From Pseudomonadota bacterium (GTDB lineage Bacteria; Pseudomonadota; Gammaproteobacteria; Steroidobacterales; Steroidobacteraceae), in the NCBI GenBank assembly GCA_023391815.1, contig JAEWAF010000136.1, positions 62,001-126,000 of the forward strand: 64,000 nt of DNA, read 5' to 3'. The notes beneath the pieces are model-generated. The model ran no database searches, was not told where the DNA came from, and saw only the letters and a list, made by a program, of their open reading frames with translations. This document shows positions 1 through 7,656 of this stretch, piece after piece. Numbering within the stretch: the stretch's first letter is position 1; every line of letters starts with the position of its first letter. A program made the translations under genes and the position numbers.

Positions 1-2684
1 TCTTCATAGAGAGTGAATCGCGCGTCTGCACCTGGATAGATGCGCACCTCGTACGGGGCTTCGGGCGCCTGCGTCGCATATTGCACTTCCGGCCCCATCG
101 GCACGATCGAACCGGCTCGGACATAGAGCGGCAGGATGTCGAGTGGCGCCTGCCGCGTCACCCGCTCGCCGCCCGCGAACCGCTGGTTCGTCCAGAAATC
201 GTACCAATCCGCGCCTTTGGGCAGATAGGTCTGCACCGACAAGTTCAGCGCGGGCGCAGGCCCGCTCAGCGCCTGTCGTTCGCTCGGGCGTCGCCATGCA
301 AAGCGAAGCACGCGGTTGCCATCGATCTGGTAGTACTCGATCGCGACCCGGACGACCTGGCCCTTGCGAAACGTTTTTGTCGTGCCTTTGTAGCGCGCCG
401 CTCCCGCGTTCCAGTCCTCCACCACGGTCTCGCCATCCAGCATCAGGCGATAGCCATCGTTGCCCTCGATGCCGATCTCATACTGGCCGTCCTCGGGTGC
501 CGTCAGCGTGCCTTGCCAGCGTGCGGAGAAGTGCGACAGATTCGATAGCCCCGCGGGCACTTCCGCCAGCGGCGGGTCGGGCCAGGTGTGATCCACTCGG
601 GTGTCGACGAAGCGGCTCTTCGGAGTTTCGAAGTTCTCGCCTTCGAAATACTGACCGGCGAGCCCGGGCACACCGTCTGGCGTGCGCAGATACTCGCTTG
701 GGATCGTCGCGGCAGGCGGCGGCAGGATGTGATACATCGCGCGCGTGACCGGGCGGACCAGTAACGACGGCCCGAACATGAAGCTGTCGTCGATCGTGTC
801 GATGGCGCGATCGTCGGGGAAGTCCATCATCAGCGGCCGCATCAGCGTGTAGCTGTTCGACGTGACCTGCCAGCTCAAGCCATAGATGTACGGCAGCAGA
901 CGATAGCGCAGGCGAGTGCTATTCAACAGCGAGCCGTAGACTTGCGGGTCCATCGTCTTGAACAGGTAGGGCTCGCGTTCCACGTTGGTGCCGTGGATGC
1001 GCATGATCGGGTTGAATGCGGAGAATTGCAGCCAACGCGCGTACAGCTCGCGCCAGGCCGGATTGTTCTCGCCACCGGGGAAGTCGGCGACGAAGAATCC
1101 GCCCGCGTCCTGAGTCCAATACGGATTGCCCGTCACGGTCACATTGACGCCGTCGGCGACCTGTTGTTTCAGTGTTTTCCAGCTGGCAAAGATGTCTCCG
1201 CTCCACGAAGCGGCGGCGGTGCGCTGGGCGCCGGCCCAGGCCGAGCGTGTCAGCGTGAAGACTCGCTTGTCGCTGCTGGCGCGCTGTCCCTCATAGGTGC
1301 CCCGGGTCGTCAGCAGCGAATAAGGATTCAGATAGCGCGTGAAGTCGCCGAGAGCATTCGAGCCTAGTGCTTTCGTATCGCGGATGTTGTCCTGCGCGTT
1401 CCACATCGCGCTGCTGACTTCGATCTCGGTACCGTCCATCCACAACGCATCCACACCCTTGTCGAGCAGCCCCGACTTGATGTGCTTGAAGTAGATCTGG
1501 CGTCCCAGCGGGCTATACGCGTCGTACACGCGCGCGTGCTTGGATATCCAATGCAGCGGCTGGAAGCGCAGCCCATGCTCGTCCAGCTCGCGGGCCAGCG
1601 CAGTGTCGTTACCGATCGACGGCCAGATCGACACCATCAACTTGAGATTCATGTCGTGGACCTGGCGGATCATGCCGGCCGGATCGGGATAGCGGTCCGG
1701 ATCCCAGATCATGCCGCTCCAGCTGCCGTCTTTGTCCGATCCCCAGTACTGCCAGTCCTGCACGATGTAATCGAGCGGAAATCCTTCCTTACGGAACGAG
1801 CGGGCGACGTCGAGCAGTCGATCCTGAGTCTTGTACCGCTCTTTGCTCATGAACAGACCGAACGCCTGCTTCGGATACATCGGTGCCTGACCCGTCAGCG
1901 CGCGATAGGCGCCGACCACCGCATCGGGCGTCTCGCCGGCCATGAAGTAATAATCGACGCCACCGGGTGCGCTCTCGGCCCACAGCGATGCGCCCTCGGC
2001 ATCATCTTTGAACCGCATCTGGGAATAGATGTCCCACATCACGCCATAGCGTCGTGTTGACATCATGACCGGGATGATGATGCCGACGTTGGTCTGGACG
2101 AGCAGCAGTTCCTTACCGCGACGATTGCTCGTGTCCTCTGCGTTGAACCCAAAGCCATAGATCGCCTCGTCAGGTCGCAACGTGAAGACGTTGCGCGCCT
2201 CCAGTGTCGGGGCGCCTGAGATCGTGACTTTTTTCAGCGTCTGCGGCGCGTCCGCTTTTTCCTCGGTATAGAGCTTGCCGGCGACATCGAAAAAGCGCAG
2301 GGCGCCGCTTGCTTTGCTGATCTCGATGCGCAGCTTCGCGCTAGTTATTGTCAGTGCGCGATCGCTCTCGCCGAGTGTGAACGCAATGGGCTGCGGCTTG
2401 CCTATCACTACCAGGCTCGGCGCGGTCCAGTAGTTCTCGCCCAGGTTGGCGTTCACGCGCACCGTCGCCGGTCCGTAGAAAATCACATTCTTGGTGACAC
2501 CGCCCACGCGTACCTGCACGCCATCTGTCAGGCGTGCATAGGCGAAGGCAGCGTCTGCGGGCGTCGGAACCGCTCTGAGATGACCCTTGTCGTCCAGGCC
2601 GTTCAGTGTTGCAGCGGCCTGAAGCGCCGAGCTCTCAAAACAGAGCGTGAGCAGCGCCGCGGACATCCAAGCAATCATCTTCAT
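1..2684 (-). CDS. GH31 alpha-xylosidase-like glycoside hydrolase with PA14 domain (C-terminus cut off by window edge)
   Basis: Reads on the minus strand from ATG at 2684 to the window edge with no stop, so about 894 residues are visible. GGAGG lies nine bases before the ATG and supports this start. A Sec-type signal peptide (MKMIAWMSAALLTLCFES) opens the protein. The GH31 catalytic barrel is shown by GLFMSKERYK, the IVQDWQYWG segment and the nucleophile motif DALWMDGTE near residue 415. A PA14-like beta domain (SARWQGTLTAPEDGQYEIGI) occupies roughly residues 690-800. GH31 enzymes retain configuration and cleave alpha-xylosides or alpha-glucosides. The closest known layout is the PA14-bearing xyloglucan alpha-xylosidase type such as Cellvibrio Xyl31A. 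The gene diverges from an arabinofuranosidase-like gene, which fits side-chain removal from plant glycans. Alpha-glucosidase activity cannot be excluded. Confidence 0.88.
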   Translation of the reverse strand, partial: MKMIAWMSAALLTLCFESSALQAAATLNGLDDKGHLRAVPTPADAAFAYARLTDGVQVRVGGVTKNVIFYGPATVRVNANLGENYWTAPSLVVIGKPQPIAFTLGESDRALTITSAKLRIEISKASGALRFFDVAGKLYTEEKADAPQTLKKVTISGAPTLEARNVFTLRPDEAIYGFGFNAEDTSNRRGKELLLVQTNVGIIIPVMMSTRRYGVMWDIYSQMRFKDDAEGASLWAESAPGGVDYYFMAGETPDAVVGAYRALTGQAPMYPKQAFGLFMSKERYKTQDRLLDVARSFRKEGFPLDYIVQDWQYWGSDKDGSWSGMIWDPDRYPDPAGMIRQVHDMNLKLMVSIWPSIGNDTALARELDEHGLRFQPLHWISKHARVYDAYSPLGRQIYFKHIKSGLLDKGVDALWMDGTEIEVSSAMWNAQDNIRDTKALGSNALGDFTRYLNPYSLLTTRGTYEGQRASSDKRVFTLTRSAWAGAQRTAAASWSGDIFASWKTLKQQVADGVNVTVTGNPYWTQDAGGFFVADFPGGENNPAWRELYARWLQFSAFNPIMRIHGTNVEREPYLFKTMDPQVYGSLLNSTRLRYRLLPYIYGLSWQVTSNSYTLMRPLMMDFPDDRAIDTIDDSFMFGPSLLVRPVTRAMYHILPPPAATIPSEYLRTPDGVPGLAGQYFEGENFETPKSRFVDTRVDHTWPDPPLAEVPAGLSNLSHFSARWQGTLTAPEDGQYEIGIEGNDGYRLMLDGETVVEDWNAGAARYKGTTKTFRKGQVVRVAIEYYQIDGNRVLRFAWRRPSERQALSGPAPALNLSVQTYLPKGADWYDFWTNQRFAGGERVTRQAPLDILPLYVRAGSIVPMGPEVQYATQAPEAPYEVRIYPGADARFTLYE

Positions 2685-2784
2685 TGAACAAAGCCTCCGT
2701 GGGCGCTGCCCGATGTTTCACCCCGATGAACCGTCGGTCGCGCGCGGCCGGCACGGCGAGCAGGGGAGGCGACATCTTGCCTAT

Positions 2785-2813
2785 TGCGTTAGCGGTAACG
2801 TTGCTTGTATTTT
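2785..2813 (+). promoter_or_regulatory. Putative sigma70 promoter with LacI-like operator in the divergent GH31/GH127 spacer
   Basis: TTGCGT (2785-2790), a 17-base spacer and TATTTT (2808-2813) resemble a -35/-10 pair pointing at the arabinofuranosidase gene. A near-perfect palindrome, GTTAGCGGTAAC at 2788-2799, overlaps the -35. Its two half sites (GTTA/TAAC around a central CG step) resemble LacI-family sugar-regulator operators. No LacI gene is visible in the window, so the regulator is unknown. Confidence 0.4.
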
Positions 2814-2851
2814 GTCTGAGTATTAACGAGAAGTCGACCCGTGTTCGCACT

Positions 2852-4795
2852 ATGAAAGAATCTGACTGCGCGAGCTCATCCCGCCGCCGCTTCATCGCAA
2901 ATGTCGGTCTGATGACCGGTTGGGTCGCAGTGGCGCCGACACCCGTGCTGGGACTGTCGACGCAAGCGGACACCGGGGCTGCGAAGCTGCAAGCGTTCGA
3001 TCTGTCGGACGTGGATCTGGTCGAGGGGCCTTTCCTGCATGCGCAACGCATGACGGAGTCTTATTTGCTCAAGCTCGAGCCGGATCGGATGCTGCACAAC
3101 TTCCGCGTGAACGCGGGATTGAAGCCGAAGGCACCGGTATATGGCGGATGGGAGTCCGAGCCCACCTGGGCGGACATCAATTGTCACGGCCATACGCTCG
3201 GTCACTATCTTTCAGCGTGCGCGCTCGCGTATCGCTCGACGAACGACAAGCGGTTCAAACAACGCGTCGAGTACATCGCAAGCGAGCTTGCCGCCTGCCA
3301 GCGGGCTGCGGGGAGCGGGCTGGTCTGCGCATTTCCGAACGGACCGGCATTGGTCCAAGCGCATTTGCGTGGTGAAAAAATCACCGGCGTTCCGTGGTAC
3401 ACGCTCCACAAGATCTTCGCCGGGCTTCGCGATGCGACGTTGATGGCCCATAGCGAAACCTCACGCGCCGTGCTGCTGCGACTTGCAGATTGGACGGTCG
3501 ATGCCACTCGGCCGCTCACCGATGCGCAGTTTGAGACGATGTTGAACACCGAGCACGGCGGCATGAACGAGGTGTTCGCGGATCTCTACTCTCTCACCGG
3601 CAATGCCGACTACCGACGGCTGGCGGAGCGCTTTTCTCACAAGGCGATCCTGGAACCGCTCGCCAAAGGCCGCGATCACCTGGACGGCCTGCATGCCAAC
3701 ACGCAGGTCCCGAAGGTCGTCGGCTTTCAGCGCGTGTACGAGGTAACCGGCGATGCCAAGTACAACGATGCCGCGGAATTCTTCTGGAGGACCGTCGCCC
3801 TGACGCGCTCCTTCGCGACCGGCGGCCATGGCGACAACGAACACTTCTTTCCGATGGCGGACTTCGCGAAACACGTGTTTTCCGCCAAGGCGTCCGAAAC
3901 GTGTTGCCAGCACAACATGCTCAAGCTGACGCGAGCGCTGTTCGTGCACGATCCGCAAGCAGAGTATGCCGACTACTACGAGCGCACGCTCTACAACGGG
4001 ATCCTGGCCTCGCAAGATCCCGACAGCGGAATGGTGACCTACTTTCAGGGCGCACGGCCGGGCTACATGAAGCTCTACCATACGCCGGAAAACTCGTTCT
4101 GGTGCTGCACCGGGACCGGCATGGAGAATCACGTGAAGTATCGTGATTCGATCTATTTCCACGCCGGCAGCTCTCTGTATGTGAATCTGTTCATTCCATC
4201 CACGGTGCGATGGAAGGAACAGAACGCGGTGCTGACGCAGACAACGACGTTCCCGGAATCTTCGGGAACTACGCTGAAGCTGCAACTCCAACAACCGTCT
4301 GAATTCACGCTCAAGCTGCGTCATCCTCGCTGGAGCAAGTCGGCTGTCGTGCTCGTCAATGGCAAAGAGATGGTGCGCTCGAGCAATCCCTGCAGCTATG
4401 TCGATGTATCGCGGAAGTGGCACAGCGGCGATGTGATTGAACTGCGGCTGACCATGGACATCGCCACCGACTCGGCGCCCGCGGCCCCGGATATCGTCGC
4501 CTTCACGTATGGGCCTCTGGTGCTTGCAGCGGCGCTTGGACGTGACGGACTGGCGCCGGGCTCCGACATCATCGTCAACGAACGTGAGATCGGGAAGTAC
4601 AACGACTCAGCGTTCGCGCCACCGCCGCTGCGGGGGGATCCAGCTACCATCGCCCAGACCATCCATCGTGGCGACCGGCCCAATGAATTCCTGCTCGTGT
4701 CGGCGGAGCAGAAGACGGTGCGACTCATTCCCTACTATCGAATCGCGCACGAGCGGTACGCGACATATTGGCGGGTCGAAGCGCCGGTGGGTTAG
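2852..4795 (+). CDS. GH127/GH146-type (DUF1680) beta-L-arabinofuranosidase-like protein, Tat-exported
   Basis: The start is ATG 2852, giving 647 residues; an in-frame TTG at 2684 is ignored because the twin-arginine signal (SSRRRFIANVG) lies directly after the ATG. The body matches the DUF1680 family: DLVEGPFLHAQ near the mature N-terminus, GHTLGHYLSACA, ETCCQHNMLKLTR around residue 350 and FWCCTGTGMENH around residue 416. In GH127/GH146 enzymes such cysteines and a nearby glutamate bind zinc, and one cysteine is the nucleophile. The family removes terminal beta-L-arabinofuranosyl units in the retaining mode. It diverges from the GH31 gene across a 167-base promoter region, and an amidohydrolase gene follows. 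Export to the periplasm is inferred from the Tat motif; the exact substrate is unknown. Confidence 0.87.
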   Translation: MKESDCASSSRRRFIANVGLMTGWVAVAPTPVLGLSTQADTGAAKLQAFDLSDVDLVEGPFLHAQRMTESYLLKLEPDRMLHNFRVNAGLKPKAPVYGGWESEPTWADINCHGHTLGHYLSACALAYRSTNDKRFKQRVEYIASELAACQRAAGSGLVCAFPNGPALVQAHLRGEKITGVPWYTLHKIFAGLRDATLMAHSETSRAVLLRLADWTVDATRPLTDAQFETMLNTEHGGMNEVFADLYSLTGNADYRRLAERFSHKAILEPLAKGRDHLDGLHANTQVPKVVGFQRVYEVTGDAKYNDAAEFFWRTVALTRSFATGGHGDNEHFFPMADFAKHVFSAKASETCCQHNMLKLTRALFVHDPQAEYADYYERTLYNGILASQDPDSGMVTYFQGARPGYMKLYHTPENSFWCCTGTGMENHVKYRDSIYFHAGSSLYVNLFIPSTVRWKEQNAVLTQTTTFPESSGTTLKLQLQQPSEFTLKLRHPRWSKSAVVLVNGKEMVRSSNPCSYVDVSRKWHSGDVIELRLTMDIATDSAPAAPDIVAFTYGPLVLAAALGRDGLAPGSDIIVNEREIGKYNDSAFAPPPLRGDPATIAQTIHRGDRPNEFLLVSAEQKTVRLIPYYRIAHERYATYWRVEAPVG

Positions 4796-4935
4796 CGTCG
4801 AGGGCGGATTCACGATCACCGCCTGCGCTCGAACTCCATGAGTGTTTGAGCGTAAACGGCAGAGGTTGCTGCTGCACCGGCCGGGCGGTGTTTTCAACAT
4901 GTTACACTGCGTGGCTCATGAACTAAGAGCCGAGC

Positions 4936-5775
4936 ATGATGCGAACACTGGCGATATTCCTGTTCCTGCTCACCGGCACGGCCGCCGCCGAGGTCCCCGT
5001 GTTCGACGTGCATGTTCATCTCCGTGAGGGGGAGTCATCGCTGCGTGCCTACCAGGCCGATATCAAGGCCGCCGGCCTCGAACTGGCGGGGCTGGGCGCG
5101 ATGTGGTTCGGCGGTCCGCACCAGGCACTCCAAGGTGAGTTGGACAAAGTGCGAGCGGGCAACGATAGCGTGATCGCGCTGGCCGCGAAGTATCCGCAAG
5201 TTCTGCCCATCGCCACCGTTCATCCTTACGACGGATCAGCCGCGCTTCGCGAACTTGCACGCGTGGCCGCCGCCGGCGTCAAGGTTCTGAAAATCCATGC
5301 GCACACACAACGCTTCGATGTTTCGGACCCACGGGTGGAGACTCTGGTGCGCAAGGCCGGAGAACTGGGCATGGTCGTGCTGATGGATAACGCCAACATC
5401 CTGCCCGGTGACAGCGAGAAGCTGTTCAACCTGGTGGTGCGGGTGCCCGGAACGAAGTTCATTCTCGCCCACATCGGTGGCATGAACTTCCGCTTTTGGA
5501 ACATGCTGGTGCTGGCCCGGACCGCCGACGGTTTCGGTATGGAGAATTTGAACTTCGACATCTCGGGAACGGTGCTGATGGTGGCCGATTCACCGCTGGA
5601 AGCCGAGTTCATCTGGACGCTACGCAACGTCGGCATGGATCACGTGCTGCTGGGGTCCGATTATCCGCAGATGGGACTGGGCAAGACCGTGGATGCGCTG
5701 GAACGCCTCGACCTGACCGACGAGGAGAAGGCCAAGATCCGTTCGGGCAACGCGCGCAGGTTGTTCGGCCGCTAG
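4936..5775 (+). CDS. Periplasmic amidohydrolase (amidohydrolase_2 family, TIM barrel)
   Basis: This 279-residue protein starts at ATG 4936 with a short Sec signal (MMRTLAIFLFLLTGTAAAE). The first metal-binding motif FDVHVHL follows at once. Later motifs are VLKIHAHTQRF, FILAHIGGMNF and the C-terminal LLGSDYPQMG aspartate, in the order expected of amidohydrolase_2 (PF04909) proteins. Members hydrolyse lactones, amides or decarboxylate small acids with one divalent metal. It lies 140 bases after the arabinofuranosidase gene and before the sigma/anti-sigma pair, so a role on a product of the glycan locus, such as a lactone, is possible but not shown. Confidence 0.8.
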   Translation: MMRTLAIFLFLLTGTAAAEVPVFDVHVHLREGESSLRAYQADIKAAGLELAGLGAMWFGGPHQALQGELDKVRAGNDSVIALAAKYPQVLPIATVHPYDGSAALRELARVAAAGVKVLKIHAHTQRFDVSDPRVETLVRKAGELGMVVLMDNANILPGDSEKLFNLVVRVPGTKFILAHIGGMNFRFWNMLVLARTADGFGMENLNFDISGTVLMVADSPLEAEFIWTLRNVGMDHVLLGSDYPQMGLGKTVDALERLDLTDEEKAKIRSGNARRLFGR

Positions 5776-6017
5776 CGTTCAGGCTCACACCGGCGCTTCG
5801 CCCGTCACACTGATCGTCGGGCGGCGCATGTTCCCGAATCGCTGATTTGAGCATTCCATGGGTGGGGCTGTTGCATTGGAAAAAATATCCATGCACCCGC
5901 GGGGCTCAGCCGAGCCTGGATCGTCGATTCGCCCGATGATCGCGCCTCCACCGTACCCGACCTCGCCGCAATACACTCGTAAGTAGACAGGAGGGTGCCT
6001 GTCGTGCGGGCGAGGTC

Positions 6018-6542
6018 ATGGACGAAAAACGAAACTACTGGGGGTACCTGTTCGGCCAGCACGGGCCGGGCCTGGCGGCGTTCATACGCCGGCGGGTCCG
6101 CAGGCCGGCCGATGCATCCGATCTTACGCAGGAGCTGTATTTACGTTTCCTGCGGGCCGATCGCTCCGAGCTGATCCGCAATCCGGAAGCTTATCTCTAC
6201 ACCGTCGCCGTCAATCTGGTGCGGGAGCAATCGGTGCTGGAGCGGCGGCTGGGCCAGTTGGTGGATGTCACCGAATTGGCCATGGATCCCGCGCTGGTCA
6301 ATTTCCGCACGCCGGAGGAGGAGGTGGATCGCGAAGCTCGGATGGCGTGGATCGCACAGATGATCGATGCCCTGCCGGCGAAGCCCAGGGCGGCTCTGGT
6401 TCTGCAATATCGTGACGGCTTGACCTACGAGCAAATCGCGGAGCGGCTGGGAGTCACGACGCACGCGGTGAAGAAGTATGTCATGCAAGGACTGGCACTT
6501 TGCCGCAAGCGCCTGACCCGACTCGAAGGTGACGCCGGATGA
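6018..6542 (+). CDS. FecI-like ECF RNA polymerase sigma factor
   Basis: A 174-residue ECF sigma factor. Region 2 is seen as DASDLTQELYLRFLR and PEAYLYTVAVNLV, and region 4 as PAKPRAALVLQYRDGLTYEQIAERLGVT, with a helix-turn-helix. Sigma-2 and sigma-4 are the only domains, as in the FecI group. The stop codon region overlaps the following fecR-like gene by four bases, and an STN-domain TBDR comes next. This is the classic cell-surface-signalling order in which the receptor senses a ligand, FecR relays it and the sigma factor activates receptor transcription. No Fur box was recognised upstream, and the sugar-hydrolase neighbours suggest a glycan signal rather than iron. Confidence 0.9.
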   Translation: MDEKRNYWGYLFGQHGPGLAAFIRRRVRRPADASDLTQELYLRFLRADRSELIRNPEAYLYTVAVNLVREQSVLERRLGQLVDVTELAMDPALVNFRTPEEEVDREARMAWIAQMIDALPAKPRAALVLQYRDGLTYEQIAERLGVTTHAVKKYVMQGLALCRKRLTRLEGDAG

Positions 6543-7651
6543 AACATTCCCAGGAACCCATGCGGCAATGGGTGGCCGCGCAGGCGATCGAGTGGTTCAT
6601 CGCGCACCGCTCGGGCACGCTGTCGGAGACGCAGCGGCAAGAGTTCATCGATTGGCTGCGAGCGTCGCCGGCGCATGCGCGCGAATACCTGTGTCTCACC
6701 GGATTCATCAAAGATGTCGGCGAGGCCGCCAAGACGATCGTCACACCGGCCGAAGAACTGGTGGCAAGCGCACGCGCCGAGCCGGACACATTGCAGTACC
6801 TGCCAACCTTTCCGGCGGCAGAAGTGGAGAAGAATGATCGTCGCGTCGTGCGCGGAACACACTGGTCTGGAATGCGGCTGCGAGCAGCCATCGTTGCCGG
6901 TGTTGTCGTCGTGATCGCCTTCGCCACCTGGTGGTTGCCCGATCGCACCGTCTATTCGACCGTGCACGCCGAGCAGCGCTCGTGGCGTATGCCGGACGGC
7001 TCGACCGTGCATCTCAATTCGAACTCCGAGATCAAAGTGAGATTCGATGCCGAGCGCCGCGATGTCGATCTGATTCGAGGCCAGGCATTGTTCCAGGTCG
7101 CCAAGGATGCGCGGCGTCCGTTCTGGGTGCACGCGGGCGAGGCCGCTGTCAGAGCTGTGGGCACCGAGTTCGACGTATATCGTCAGCCTCGGCGCACGTT
7201 GATTTCTGTGGTGGAAGGGCGGGTCGCGATCTGGCGTCTGCCGCAAATCCCGGCCCGTCAGCTTGGCGGCATGATCGAGTCCGTCGGCGGGCCGGTCGCG
7301 CAGTTGGACGCGGGACAGCAAGCCCACATCACTCACGAATCGACCGTCGTCTCCGAGCGCGCGGCCGACGTGCGCAAGACGGTTGCCTGGCTGCAGCGAC
7401 AGGTGATCTTCGATCACGATCCGCTGGGCAACGCGGTCGAGGAATTTAACCGTTACGCCGAGGTGCAGATACGCATCGACGATCCGGCGCTCCGCGCGGT
7501 CCAGATCAGCGGCATCTTCAGCGCCTACGATGCGGAATCGTTCATTCGCTTTCTGGAGCGCCAGCCCGAGATGCGACTGCGGCGCGCCGGCAACGAAATT
7601 GTCGTCACGACACCGCCCGATGTGAGATCAATCCAGGAAATCAGGGAGTGA
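6539..7651 (+). CDS. FecR-type anti-sigma factor / signal transducer
   Basis: A 370-residue protein overlapping the sigma gene by four bases. The N-terminal cytoplasmic part (DUF4880-like, residues 1-75) has AIEWFIAHRSGTLSETQRQE and DWLRASPAHAREYL. One transmembrane helix lies near residues 115-135 (AAIVAGVVVVIAFATWWLP). The periplasmic FecR domain follows (WRMPDGSTVHLNSNSEIKV, RGQALFQVAKDARRPFWVHA), then a C-terminal DUF4974/STN-like part (VEEFNRYAEVQIRIDDPALR). It is expected to hold the upstream sigma factor and to contact the STN domain of the downstream TBDR. Five bases separate its stop from the receptor start. Confidence 0.9.
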   Translation: MKHSQEPMRQWVAAQAIEWFIAHRSGTLSETQRQEFIDWLRASPAHAREYLCLTGFIKDVGEAAKTIVTPAEELVASARAEPDTLQYLPTFPAAEVEKNDRRVVRGTHWSGMRLRAAIVAGVVVVIAFATWWLPDRTVYSTVHAEQRSWRMPDGSTVHLNSNSEIKVRFDAERRDVDLIRGQALFQVAKDARRPFWVHAGEAAVRAVGTEFDVYRQPRRTLISVVEGRVAIWRLPQIPARQLGGMIESVGGPVAQLDAGQQAHITHESTVVSERAADVRKTVAWLQRQVIFDHDPLGNAVEEFNRYAEVQIRIDDPALRAVQISGIFSAYDAESFIRFLERQPEMRLRRAGNEIVVTTPPDVRSIQEIRE

Positions 7652-7656
7652 GTACG

